Shown here piece after piece: positions 6,934 to 14,920 of a stretch of DNA of 64,000 bases. Numbering within the stretch: the first letter of the stretch is position 1; each line of letters begins with the position of its first letter. Below the pieces are notes generated by a model, which was not told the DNA's origin, made no database searches, and saw only the letters and a list, made by a program, of their open reading frames with translations. This DNA is from CAYNWH01 sp964400885 (GTDB taxonomy: Bacteria > Patescibacteriota > Patescibacteriia > CAIXNZ01), in the NCBI GenBank assembly GCA_964400885.1, contig CAYNWH010000006.1, positions 1-64,000 of the forward strand, read 5' to 3'. The position numbers were made by a program, and so were the translations under genes.

Positions 6934-9102
6934 ATGAAGTTTGCTTTTCCTGACTTTGGAAAAATTATTTTCGACCTGCAAAATAGCGCTGAGCTATTTT
7001 TAGAAAAAATAATAAGAATAATTATTTATTTAAGCGTATTTTTAATACCGCTTTTTTTTATTGACGGTTCTTCCTATTTTTCTGAATTTGCTAAGGTTAT
7101 TTTATTCTATTTTATTATTATTTTAGCTTTAATTTTTTGGCTGATAAAAATTTTCTTAACTAAAAGAATCATTTTTCAATTTAAGTTTTTAGATATCCCT
7201 TTTATTTTATTGCTATTTGTTTATTTTTTGTCCAGTCTTTTTTCGATTGATAAGTATTACAGTTTTTTAGGCAGCAATTTAATAGTCTCTCTCTCTTTTT
7301 TGACAGTTTTATTCTTGATTATTTTTTATTTTTTTGTCAGCCGTTTTATTAAAACATTATCCGAAGTAAAAAATATTAGCTATTGTCTGCTTTTTTCTCT
7401 ATTTTTAATTTTAGTAATTAATATCTTAAATTTATTTTTAGTCAATTCTTGGCTCTCAAATTTTAATATTTCTATTAATACCTTTTATTTTCTATTAGTA
7501 ATCGGTTTGTTTTTGAATCTATATCTATTTTTAGTTAATACTGGCAAAAAGATGAAAATTTTAAATTTAATATTAGGTGTATTATTTTTATTATTCATCT
7601 ATTTAATTGATAATCCTTATGTTTTACTCATATTAATTATTTCAATTTTTGTATTTATCCTCTTGCTTTCTTTTAAATCAGCAAATTTTTCTAATAAATT
7701 AATAATTTTTTTGACCATCTTGCTCTTTTTAACAGTTTTGATTTTAATTTTACCAGTTAGCAATTATACTAAACTGATCAGTCCCATTGAAATAAAATTA
7801 AATAATGAATTCGGTTGGCAAATAACAAAAGCCAGCTTGGCTGATTATTTTTTGCTAGGTGTCGGACCACAAAATTTTTCTTATAGTTTCCATAAATATA
7901 AACCTTTAGAATTTAATCAGACTAATTTCTGGCAATTAAGCTTTGAAAAAAATGCAAATTTTTGGTTAGAGATTCTAAATAATATAGGCATTCTGGGTTT
8001 ATTTTTGGTGATTATAATTTTCATAAAATACTTTTATCAATTAATAATATTTTTAAAAAGATTTAAGATTTTTGATTCTAGTAATTATCAAAAGTTCACG
8101 AGCATTTGTTTTGTTACCACGATTTTGTTTACTTTTTCCGCTTTTGGATTATTTTATAACTTTGATTTTATTTTAATTTTTTTATTTTTTTTGCTCATTG
8201 CTTTGGCAGTAAGTTTACTAGATATAGAAATCCAGGGGCAAGAGAAGGGATATGCCAATAAGCACGTAATTAATTTGTTATTTTATGTCGCTATGATTTT
8301 GGTGATTGCTTTAATTTATTTTGAAGTAAAATTAGTCAATGATGAGATAAATTTAGAAAAACAATCAGTTAAAACATTCGATTCTTTGGTTGATTTTGAT
8401 GAGGCAGCGACCAGCTTTAAACAGGCAATCAATAATAATCCGGAACGCAAGGATTACAATTTAAAATTAGTCAGTCTTTTAATAAATAAAGATTTATTCT
8501 TGGCAAATTCTTCAACGGAATTTGATCAGCAGCAGATAGAGCAAGAAATATTGGATAATTTAAATAAAGGGTTTGTTCCAGGTAATAAAAGAATTGACAA
8601 CTATTTGATCTTAAGGAGCATTTTAGATAATTTAAAAACTTTGGGCTTTTCCGTAGCTCCATTGCAAGAGGCTAATTTAGAAAGATTAATTGATTTAGAT
8701 CCTCAAAATCCTGAATTATATGTTGATCGGGCTTTATTAAATTTTGATAAATATTTAGCCATTAAGGAAAATAAAACAGATGTTTCTGCACAGCAAATAG
8801 AAGTATTAAGCCAAAAAATAAAAAATGATTTGGAAAAAAGTATAGAATTGAAAAATGATTATATTTTAGGCTATTTCAATTTAGGGCTTTATTACCAGGA
8901 ATTTGGGGATGAGGAAAAAGCTTTGGCTAATATTGAAAAAGCTTATAGCTTGGATCCTAGCCAAAAAATAATTGTTTTAAGTCTAAAAAAACTTTATCTT
9001 AATCAAGATAAAGTTGAAGAAGCCAAACAAGTTTTAACTAAATATTTAGAGCTTCAGCCGGAAGATGAAGAAATCAGACAAATGCTAGAAGATTTAAAAT
9101 AG
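6934..9102 (+). CDS. O-antigen-ligase/polymerase-like membrane protein with C-terminal TPR repeats
   Basis: The 722-aa product has ten or more hydrophobic helices over roughly residues 15-470. A periplasmic-side loop near 288-325 contains GVGPQNFSYSFHKY, in the style of the Wzy_C/WaaL family. After the last helix (about 445-465) the protein becomes soluble and carries tetratricopeptide-like repeats, clearest at about 645-720 (GYFNLGLYYQEFGDEEKALANIEKAYSLDP). It likely links or polymerises surface glycans; the substrate is unknown. It starts two bases after the parB stop and so belongs to the parAB transcription unit. Confidence 0.8.
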   Translation: MKFAFPDFGKIIFDLQNSAELFLEKIIRIIIYLSVFLIPLFFIDGSSYFSEFAKVILFYFIIILALIFWLIKIFLTKRIIFQFKFLDIPFILLLFVYFLSSLFSIDKYYSFLGSNLIVSLSFLTVLFLIIFYFFVSRFIKTLSEVKNISYCLLFSLFLILVINILNLFLVNSWLSNFNISINTFYFLLVIGLFLNLYLFLVNTGKKMKILNLILGVLFLLFIYLIDNPYVLLILIISIFVFILLLSFKSANFSNKLIIFLTILLFLTVLILILPVSNYTKLISPIEIKLNNEFGWQITKASLADYFLLGVGPQNFSYSFHKYKPLEFNQTNFWQLSFEKNANFWLEILNNIGILGLFLVIIIFIKYFYQLIIFLKRFKIFDSSNYQKFTSICFVTTILFTFSAFGLFYNFDFILIFLFFLLIALAVSLLDIEIQGQEKGYANKHVINLLFYVAMILVIALIYFEVKLVNDEINLEKQSVKTFDSLVDFDEAATSFKQAINNNPERKDYNLKLVSLLINKDLFLANSSTEFDQQQIEQEILDNLNKGFVPGNKRIDNYLILRSILDNLKTLGFSVAPLQEANLERLIDLDPQNPELYVDRALLNFDKYLAIKENKTDVSAQQIEVLSQKIKNDLEKSIELKNDYILGYFNLGLYYQEFGDEEKALANIEKAYSLDPSQKIIVLSLKKLYLNQDKVEEAKQVLTKYLELQPEDEEIRQMLEDLK

Positions 9103-9110
9103 ATTGAAAT

Positions 9111-10577
9111 TTATTTTTTAAGAAATTTATCAATTAAGGTTCTCTTACTTAGAGAACTTTTTATTTTATTTTTCGCCAAACTAGTTTTTGCGAATTTTAA
9201 CCAGTCAGCGTTGGGGAATTTTCTGCTTTTATTAGTTAATATTTCTATCACATCGCCGCTTTTTAAAGGCTTATCCAAAGTGGCTATTTGGTTGTTAATT
9301 AGAGTTCCCACGCATTGATTGCCTACGTCCGTATGTACATGATAAGCAAAATCTACAGGCGTAGCGCCACTTGGCAGATCTATGACGTCTCCATTTGGAG
9401 TGAAAACAAATATTCTGTCTTGAAAAACATCAATCTTGAGTTTCTCTAGAAATTTTTGATTTTCACTTAATTCTTTTTGCCATTTGGCTATTTCTTCTAT
9501 CCATTTTGTTCTTTTGCTTGTCCTGAGCGAGCCGTTTTCATCATAGTACCAATGAGCAGCGATGCCATATTCTGCTTCTTCTTCCATCTCTTGGGTCCTA
9601 ATTTGGACTTCAATAATTTCTCCTTCAGGCGTGAAAACTGTTGTGTGTAAAGAAGAATAGCCATTGGGTTTAGGCTGGGCAATATAATCTTTAATTCTGC
9701 CTTTAAGCGGTTTCATCTTTTTATGAATAATACCCAATACAGAATAACAGGCAGGAATATCTTTCACGATTATTCTAATAGCAATAAAATCATAAACTCG
9801 ATTAATGTCTTTATCATGGCGCAATAATTTTTTATAAAGACTATATAATTGTTTAATTCTGCCTCTTACTTCAAGATATTCAACATTTTCATTTTTTAAT
9901 TCCTGCTGAACAAATTTTATAATTTTATTTAAATATTTTTCCTTGTATTTGCTTTGTTCCTCAACTAACTTCTTTAGCCAATTGTATTCTTTAGGATAGA
10001 GATATTTAAATGATTCCTCTTCAAGCCGACCTTTCATTTCATACATACCTAGACGATTGGCAATGGGCGCGTAAATTTCCAAAACTTCTGAGGCAATTCT
10101 TATTTGCTTGTTACGAGGCAGAGCATAAAGCGTTTTTAAGTTATGTAAACGATCAGCAAATTTGATTAAAATAACTCTGAGATCATTAGCAATGGCAATG
10201 AACATTTTCCTTAGATTTTCAATATATCTTTCAATCCCGCGATATTTAATTGAGCCTAATTTAGTGATACCTTCAACTAAGGCAGCGACTTCATCGCCAA
10301 AATCATTTTTTATGTCTTCTAGCGTATAATTAGTATCTTCTGGCACATCATGCAAAAGACCAGCAATAATAATAGTCGGACTTAATTTCATTTCAGCTAA
10401 AGTTTGGGCAGTTGCTAAAGGATGATAAATATAATCTTCGCCACTCATTCTTTTTTGGCCTTTGTGGGCTTCTTGAGCAAAATCAAAAGCCAGCTTAATT
10501 AAATCTAAATCAGCTTGAGGATAATAATATTTAACAGTTTTAATTAGGTTTTTAAATTTTATTTCTAGGTCTGGCAT
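9111..10577 (-). CDS. rel: Bifunctional (p)ppGpp synthetase/hydrolase, short form (Rel/SpoT)
   Basis: A 488-aa RelA/SpoT homologue that makes and degrades the alarmone (p)ppGpp. The N-terminal HD hydrolase carries HPLATAQTLAEM and LLHDVPEDT (about residues 47-80) and RLHNLKTL near 143. The synthetase domain has YDFIAIRI near 262, PKPNGYSSLHTTVFTPEG near 306-323 and EVQIRTQEMEEEAEYGIAAHW. A TGS domain (about 390-450, DRIFVFTPNGD) follows and the protein ends there. The helical, zinc-finger and ACT domains of the roughly 730-aa family form are absent, so ribosome-coupled regulation probably differs. It has its own minus-strand promoter. Confidence 0.95.
   Translation of the reverse strand: MPDLEIKFKNLIKTVKYYYPQADLDLIKLAFDFAQEAHKGQKRMSGEDYIYHPLATAQTLAEMKLSPTIIIAGLLHDVPEDTNYTLEDIKNDFGDEVAALVEGITKLGSIKYRGIERYIENLRKMFIAIANDLRVILIKFADRLHNLKTLYALPRNKQIRIASEVLEIYAPIANRLGMYEMKGRLEEESFKYLYPKEYNWLKKLVEEQSKYKEKYLNKIIKFVQQELKNENVEYLEVRGRIKQLYSLYKKLLRHDKDINRVYDFIAIRIIVKDIPACYSVLGIIHKKMKPLKGRIKDYIAQPKPNGYSSLHTTVFTPEGEIIEVQIRTQEMEEEAEYGIAAHWYYDENGSLRTSKRTKWIEEIAKWQKELSENQKFLEKLKIDVFQDRIFVFTPNGDVIDLPSGATPVDFAYHVHTDVGNQCVGTLINNQIATLDKPLKSGDVIEILTNKSRKFPNADWLKFAKTSLAKNKIKSSLSKRTLIDKFLKK
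9139..9175 (+). terminator. Intrinsic terminator of the parAB unit, inside the 3' coding end of rel
   Basis: GTTCTCT at 9139-9145 pairs perfectly with AGAGAAC at 9151-9157 over a 5-nt loop, followed by TTTTTATTTTATTTTT. On the other strand the same bases encode the last residues of the Rel protein. Confidence 0.65.
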
Positions 10578-10720
10578 GGGTGATAGAGAATTTTATGTTT
10601 TAAAGATTTTAGATGTTTAAAGGTCTAGCGGTAAAAGAGGAATTATATGTAACCTATTATCATATTTTCCTTTTATCCTTTAAATCCTGTTAAACCTTTT
10701 CTTTAAGTATAAGATATTTT

Positions 10721-10749
10721 AGTTTATCTTTAAAGTTAAAAATTGTCAA
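10721..10749 (-). promoter_or_regulatory. Promoter of rel
   Basis: On the minus strand TTGACA (10749-10744) and TAAACT (10726-10721) are 17 bases apart. The element sits back to back with the small-RNA promoter on the other strand. Confidence 0.6.
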
Positions 10750-10753
10750 ACTA

Positions 10754-10782
10754 TTGACAGATTTTGCAACTTATGATATAAT
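10754..10782 (+). promoter_or_regulatory. Consensus sigma-70 promoter of small RNA 1
   Basis: A perfect TTGACA (10754-10759), a 17-base spacer and a perfect TATAAT (10777-10782). The sequence upstream of the -10 (TTATGA) is shared with the promoter of small RNA 2. Confidence 0.85.
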
Positions 10783-10788
10783 GGAATC

Positions 10789-10858
10789 AAGATGTAAGGG
10801 TCAAACCTTATTGCAATGGGAAAAAATTCGGGACTGTAAGTCCGGGATTTTTTCTTTT
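10789..10858 (+). ncRNA. Small RNA 1 (about 70 nt), unidentified
   Basis: The transcript predicted from the consensus promoter starts near 10789 and ends at a terminator at 10821-10853 (AGTCC/GGACT core extended by an A-tract/T-tract). The 5' half has a small hairpin (TAAGG/CCTTA). It also contains AGATGTAAGGGT at 10790-10801, the exact reverse complement of part of small RNA 2. No credible ORF is present. I do not recognise the family. Confidence 0.6.
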
Positions 10859-10873
10859 TGGCAAAAAATACCA

Positions 10874-10902
10874 TTGACATCTGCTTCAAATTATGATATT
10901 AT
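10874..10902 (+). promoter_or_regulatory. Promoter of small RNA 2
   Basis: TTGACA (10874-10879), a 17-base spacer and TATTAT (10897-10902), with TTATGA before the -10 as in the neighbouring promoter. Confidence 0.8.
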
Positions 10903-10908
10903 TATTAA

Positions 10909-11002
10909 GACGCTGAAGTTGACACCCTTACATCTACATTGTAATTGGGGTTAAATCCTTCAGCGTCACTAAAAAGTCCCGATAAATATCGGGGCTTTTT
11001 TA
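10909..11002 (+). ncRNA. Small RNA 2 (about 90 nt), long hairpin plus terminator, unidentified
   Basis: Starting at the predicted first transcribed base, GACGCTGAAG (10909-10918) pairs perfectly with CTTCAGCGTC (10958-10967). Inside, TTGAC-CCC pairs with GGGGTTAA and TTAC with GTAA, leaving loop ATCTACATT. ACCCTTACATCT (10924-10935), spanning this inner arm and loop, is fully complementary to small RNA 1, and CATTGTAA (10937-10944) is complementary to its TTGCAATG with one G-U pair. The unit ends at the terminator at 10971-11003. Confidence 0.6.
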
Positions 11003-11003
11003 T
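10971..11003. terminator. Bidirectional terminator between small RNA 2 and topA
   Basis: CCCGAT/ATCGGG stem at 10978-10993, with AAAAAG before and CTTTTTTA after it. It works for the small RNA on + and for topA, which ends at 11008, on -. Confidence 0.85.
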
Positions 11004-11007
11004 TTGA

Positions 11008-13140
11008 TTATTCTTTTTTATCATTTAATTCTTTAGGTTTTTCCCAGCTAGCATAATCGCATTCAGGATAACGATTGCAGCCCCAAAAGATTTTGCCTCT
11101 TTTAGTCCTTTTAATTACGATATCGCCAATTTTACATTTAGGGCATTTTAGGCCTGTTGTCTTTTGAATCGGCTTAGTGAATTTACATTTAGGATAATTT
11201 GAACAAGCTAGAAATTTGCCAAAGCGGCCGGTCTTAACTATTAATTTACCGCCACACTTATCGCAAACTTCTTTAGTTTCTTCTGCTTCCATTTCTTCTT
11301 TTGTCGCTAAAAGCGGTTGGGTGTTTTTGCATTCGGGATAATTTGAGCAGGCTAAAAATTTGCCAAAGCGGCCCATTTTAATAACCATAGGCGAGCCGCA
11401 TTTATCACAGACTATGTCAGTTTTTTCTTCTGTTAATTCTTTTTTAGTTAGTTCTTTTTCTTTTAATTTTAAATTATCAATAAAAGGATCATAAAAATCT
11501 CCAATTATTGGTTCCCACTTTTTTTTGCCTTCAGCTATTTCATCTAAATCTTCTTCCATTTGAGCAGTAAAATTATAATCAACTATTTTTGGAAAATGTT
11601 CGACTAGCAAATTATTAACTAGCATGCCGATTTCAGTGGGCTGAAGTTTTTTATCTTCATTTTTTTTAACATAATTTCTTTCCTGAATTGTGGCTAGAGT
11701 AGGCGCGTAAGTCGAAGGTCTACCAATACCATATTCTTCCAAAGCCTTAATTAGAGTTGCTTCAGAATAGCGAGCTGGTGGCTGGGTGAAATGTTGATTT
11801 TTTTTCAAATCAATTAAATTTGATTTATCTTTTTCTTTTAAATCAGGTAAAGTATTTTCTTTAACCATTGTTTTGTAAACTTTAAGAAAACCATCAAATT
11901 TAATAATTTGGCCGTTAGCTCTAAAGGTGTAATCATCGGCTTTGATATCAACTTTAGTTTGGTCCATAATGGCCGGCTGCATTTGGCAAGCCAGGGTTCT
12001 TTCCCAGATTAATTTATAGAGTCTATATTGTCGTGGTTCTAAATAATTTTTTATTTCTTCTGGAATATTATTAATATCAGTAGGTCGAATAGCCTCGTGA
12101 GCTTCTTGCGCACCCTTTGATTTTGTTTTGTAAATTCTAGCTGCCGCGGGCAAATAACTTGAACCTAATTTATTACTAATATAATCCCTAATGTTATTTA
12201 AAGAAAAGCTAGATAAATTTAAAGAATCTGTTCTCATATAGGTAATCAAACCGACCGAACCTTGTTGGCCTAATTCAATGCCTTCATATAATCTTTGAGC
12301 CAGCATCATTGTTTGCTTGGCAGAAAAGCCTAATTTTTTTGAAGCTTCTTGCTGTAAGGTGCTAGTAGTAAAAGGCGTAGGCGGCTGTTTTTTTGTTTCT
12401 TTTTTATCAATGCTGATAACTTGATAATCGGCATTTTTTAAACTGTCAAAAATCGTCTGAGCCTGTTTTTCATTTTGAATATCCAATTTTTTAATGGTTT
12501 TATTTTTTTCTTTAACCAGTTGGGCAATAAAATTTTGTTTGTCTTTTTCTAATTCTGCTTCAATTGACCAATATTCTGTTGTTTTGAAATTTTGAATCTC
12601 TTTTTCTTTTTCGCAGACTAAACGTACAGCCACTGATTGAACACGGCCAGCGCTTAAGCCTTTGGCGACTTTTTTCCATAAAAAAGGAGAAAGTTTATAA
12701 CCGACTAAACGGTCTAAAATTCTTCGCGCCTGCTGAGCATCAACTAGATTCATGTCAATTTTTCTGGGATGATGTAAAGCTTCATCAATGGCTTTTTGGG
12801 TGATTTCATGAAAAGTAATTCTTTCTGTTTTATCTGCCGGCAAATTTAAAGCTTGAGTCAAATGCCAGGCAATGGCTTCTCCTTCGCGGTCTTCATCAGT
12901 CGCCAGAATAACCTCATTTGCTTTATTTGATAATTCTTGCAGTTTTTTGACTTGTTTTTGGGCTTTGGTGGGAATAACATATTCAGGCTGGAAATCATTT
13001 TCTACATCAACACCTAATTTTTTTTCCGGCAAATCACGAATATGACCAAAAGAAGACTCCACTTTGAAGTCTTTGCTTAAAAATTTAGTAATGGTTTTGG
13101 CTTTAGTTGGTGATTCAACGATAACTAATGTTTTAGACAT
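11008..13140 (-). CDS. topA: DNA topoisomerase I
   Basis: A 710-aa type IA topoisomerase that relaxes negative supercoils. The N-terminal Toprim domain has VIVESPTKAKTI (residues 6-17) and the acidic ATDEDREGEAIAWH near 80-93. The nucleophile region is GLITYMRTDSLNLS (about 296-309) and a second core motif, EYGIGRPSTYAPT, lies near 468-480. Three C-terminal Cys4 zinc ribbons follow (about 580, 626 and 674), two with the repeated MGRFGKFLACSNYPEC or TGRFGKFLACSNYPKC pattern. The protein is shorter than the 865-aa E. coli enzyme, as expected for a reduced genome. Its promoter is visible upstream. Confidence 0.97.
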   Translation of the reverse strand: MSKTLVIVESPTKAKTITKFLSKDFKVESSFGHIRDLPEKKLGVDVENDFQPEYVIPTKAQKQVKKLQELSNKANEVILATDEDREGEAIAWHLTQALNLPADKTERITFHEITQKAIDEALHHPRKIDMNLVDAQQARRILDRLVGYKLSPFLWKKVAKGLSAGRVQSVAVRLVCEKEKEIQNFKTTEYWSIEAELEKDKQNFIAQLVKEKNKTIKKLDIQNEKQAQTIFDSLKNADYQVISIDKKETKKQPPTPFTTSTLQQEASKKLGFSAKQTMMLAQRLYEGIELGQQGSVGLITYMRTDSLNLSSFSLNNIRDYISNKLGSSYLPAAARIYKTKSKGAQEAHEAIRPTDINNIPEEIKNYLEPRQYRLYKLIWERTLACQMQPAIMDQTKVDIKADDYTFRANGQIIKFDGFLKVYKTMVKENTLPDLKEKDKSNLIDLKKNQHFTQPPARYSEATLIKALEEYGIGRPSTYAPTLATIQERNYVKKNEDKKLQPTEIGMLVNNLLVEHFPKIVDYNFTAQMEEDLDEIAEGKKKWEPIIGDFYDPFIDNLKLKEKELTKKELTEEKTDIVCDKCGSPMVIKMGRFGKFLACSNYPECKNTQPLLATKEEMEAEETKEVCDKCGGKLIVKTGRFGKFLACSNYPKCKFTKPIQKTTGLKCPKCKIGDIVIKRTKRGKIFWGCNRYPECDYASWEKPKELNDKKE

Positions 13141-13179
13141 ATTTCAACTTTAATTGGAATAATTAAATAATTATTACTA

Positions 13180-13208
13180 TTAATAACAGGGATTGAAATA
13201 TTTGTCAA
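13180..13208 (-). promoter_or_regulatory. Promoter of topA
   Basis: On the minus strand TTGACA (13208-13203) and TATTAA (13185-13180) are 17 bases apart, with topA starting 40 bases downstream of the -10. Confidence 0.65.
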
Positions 13209-13222
13209 ATTATTTTTAAATG

Positions 13223-13321
13223 AAAATAAGAGCTAGGGGAGCTAAAAGTGAATAAGAATATATGTTAATAGGTGATTCTTTTATTCACCTATGCACCTAT
13301 CGCTCATATAGCTCTTATTTT
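13223..13321. repeat. Large nested inverted repeat between dprA and topA
   Basis: AAAATAAGAGCT (13223-13234) is the exact reverse complement of AGCTCTTATTTT (13310-13321). The 75-base interior holds further inverted pieces (AGGTGA/TCACCT, GTGAATAA with TTATTCAC). It may end dprA transcription or be a dispersed hairpin element. Confidence 0.6.
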
Positions 13322-13326
13322 ACCTA

Positions 13327-14421
13327 TTATAAAAGAATATAATTTTGTCCGCCTAAATTTTTGATTAAGCCTTTCATTTCCATCAGGCTTAAAGTGCTGG
13401 TAACTTGAGCCGTAGGCATTTGAGAATTTTTTATAATCTGATCAATATGCATTGGTTCTGGGCTTAAAAATTTTAAAATATTTTTTTCTTCAGCTGTTTC
13501 GGGCAGAATTTTTTGATTGGCAACATAATTTTTAACTTCTTGTAAATTTAATTCCTCCAAAATATCATGATGGCTGGTAACTAATTTAGCACCTTTTTGA
13601 ATGAGTTTGTTAGTGCCAATTGATTGTTGATTATATAGCGGACCGGGTACGGCAAAGACCTCTCGGTTTTGTTCTAAGGCATAATAAGCAGTAATTAGGG
13701 CGCCAGAACTGGCAGCGGCTTCAATCACCAATGTGCCTAAGCTTAAGCCAGCAATAATCCTATTGCGCGTTGGAAAATTATGCTTGAGAGGCAGCATGCC
13801 AAGAGGGAATTCAGAAATTATTGTGCCGTTATTATTTAAAATGTTTTGGGCCAGATAACGGTTTGATGACGGGTAAATACTTTTTTGATCTAAGCCGCTG
13901 CCTAAAACTGCAATTGTTCTGCCTTCATTTTCTAAAGCTGACTGATGCGCTAAAGCATCAACACCTAAAGCCAGTCCGCTGGTAATAGTGAAACCATTTT
14001 GAACTAATGGTTTGACTATGTCCGGCGTAATTCGTTTGCCATAGTTGGAAATTTTGCGGGTGCCAACCACAGCCAGATTAAAGTTTTGATTAAGATTTTC
14101 TAAATTGCCTTTAACATAAAGCAAAGCTGGCGGGTTAAAAATTTCTTTTAAAAGTTTAGGATAATTATTATCTTTAATAGTTATGACTTGAATATTTTCT
14201 TTTTGGATTTTTTCTATTTCTAAATCAGGTTCAATTTCTTTACGTTTGATTATAAATTCCTGGGCAATATTTTCTTCTAAGCCGGCTTTTTGCAATTCTA
14301 AAAAATCGGCTTGCCAAGCTGCATTCATGTCGGGAAAGTAATTATAGAGTTTTTTATAACGCTGAGCGCCGATTTTAGCAAATTGAGAAATGGCAACCCA
14401 GTATTTTAGATCATCTTGCAT
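13327..14421 (-). CDS. dprA: DNA-processing protein DprA
   Basis: A 364-aa member of the DprA/Smf family, which loads RecA on incoming single-stranded DNA during natural transformation. The Rossmann-like core carries VVGTRKISNYGKRIT and SGLALGVDALAHQSALE. Later come AVLGSGLDQKSIYPSSN, SEFPLG, RNRIIAGLS and VIEAAASSGALITAYYALEQNREVFAVPG. A C-terminal winged-helix (about the last 60 residues) is present. I place the start at 14421 (MQDDLKYW) rather than the further upstream in-frame ATG at 14466, because the family begins here and a TATAAT box lies exactly six bases upstream, implying a leaderless message. Confidence 0.93.
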   Translation of the reverse strand: MQDDLKYWVAISQFAKIGAQRYKKLYNYFPDMNAAWQADFLELQKAGLEENIAQEFIIKRKEIEPDLEIEKIQKENIQVITIKDNNYPKLLKEIFNPPALLYVKGNLENLNQNFNLAVVGTRKISNYGKRITPDIVKPLVQNGFTITSGLALGVDALAHQSALENEGRTIAVLGSGLDQKSIYPSSNRYLAQNILNNNGTIISEFPLGMLPLKHNFPTRNRIIAGLSLGTLVIEAAASSGALITAYYALEQNREVFAVPGPLYNQQSIGTNKLIQKGAKLVTSHHDILEELNLQEVKNYVANQKILPETAEEKNILKFLSPEPMHIDQIIKNSQMPTAQVTSTLSLMEMKGLIKNLGGQNYILL

Positions 14422-14427
14422 ATTTTT

Positions 14428-14457
14428 ATTATAGTAGCATATTTTAGGGAAGGGCAA
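14428..14457 (-). promoter_or_regulatory. Promoter of dprA giving a leaderless transcript
   Basis: On the minus strand TTGCCC (14457-14452), an 18-base spacer and a perfect TATAAT (14433-14428). The ATG follows after six bases, so transcription should begin at the start codon. Confidence 0.6.
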
Positions 14458-14499
14458 GAAGGGCAAGAAGATGAAGAGGGGTAAAGGGTTTTTTAGAAC

Positions 14500-14528
14500 T
14501 TGACAAATACTTAAAGTTGTGATATACT
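14500..14528 (+). promoter_or_regulatory. Promoter of an unidentified structured RNA
   Basis: Perfect TTGACA (14500-14505), a 17-base spacer and TATACT (14523-14528). Confidence 0.75.
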
Positions 14529-14534
14529 AAAAAG

Positions 14535-14811
14535 TATTGTAAAATCGTTAGTTAATGGTTAATGGTTATTAAGTTATTAGTGATTTGTATTTAAATATTC
14601 ATATTCCTAATTACTAATCACCAATCACTAATTACAATTTAGTGTCCAGACTTCTATCTGCCAGTCGGCAAGGAAAAGAGGACCCTCCTCCTCTGAGTAA
14701 TTTGCCATAAGTTAGGGCCAAAGCCTTGTGCAGAAAGTCCTACACTGGTAGGTAGTACTCTGGATAGTAATAATAGCAAAAGGCTTTGAGCTTCGGGCTT
14801 AGAGCTTTTTT
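14535..14811 (+). ncRNA. Unidentified structured RNA with its own promoter and terminator
   Basis: Transcription predicted near 14535 first crosses an AT-rich leader with ATTAGTGATT/AATCACTAAT, then a compact GC-richer core at 14640-14776. In the core, TCCAGA (14645-14650) pairs with TCTGGA (14759-14764), and CTATCTGCCAGT (14654-14665) pairs with ACTGGTAGGTAG (14744-14755) with two G-U pairs. The closed region holds GGCAA/TTGCC enclosing AGAGGA/TCCTCT, plus the hairpin AGGGC-caaa-GCCTT, giving a multibranched fold. A 14-bp terminator ends it at 14777-14811. It lacks the signature motifs I know for RNase P, tmRNA, SRP RNA or 6S RNA. Confidence 0.65.
14777..14811 (+). terminator. Terminator of the structured RNA
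   Basis: AAAAGGCTTTGAGC pairs with GCTTAGAGCTTTTT over loop TTCGG, ending in a run of six T. It separates the RNA from the tRNA cluster. Confidence 0.8.
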
Positions 14812-14828
14812 GTCTAGAATAGTTCGGG

Positions 14829-14904
14829 GCCGCTTTAGCTCAACTGGTAGAGCAACTGATTTGTAATCAGTAGGTTATCGGTTCGATTCCGATAGGCGGT
14901 TCCA
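14829..14904 (+). tRNA. tRNA-Thr (TGT)
   Basis: The cloverleaf has acceptor GCCGCTT/AGGCGGT (two G-U pairs), anticodon stem ACTGA/TCAGT with loop TTTGTAA (anticodon TGT) and T arm ATCGG/CCGAT. CCA is encoded. First of a three-tRNA cluster. Confidence 0.95.
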
Positions 14905-14920
14905 AAAGATCATTTAATGG

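Noticed and set aside
10754..10954. 66-codon ORF across the small RNA region
   Set aside because: It crosses two promoters and a terminator, has no family pattern and uses a poor start. The RNA signals explain the sequence better.
14640..14776. Assignment of the structured RNA to RNase P, 6S, tmRNA or SRP RNA
   Set aside because: No conserved core words of these families were found; calling it one of them would be a guess.
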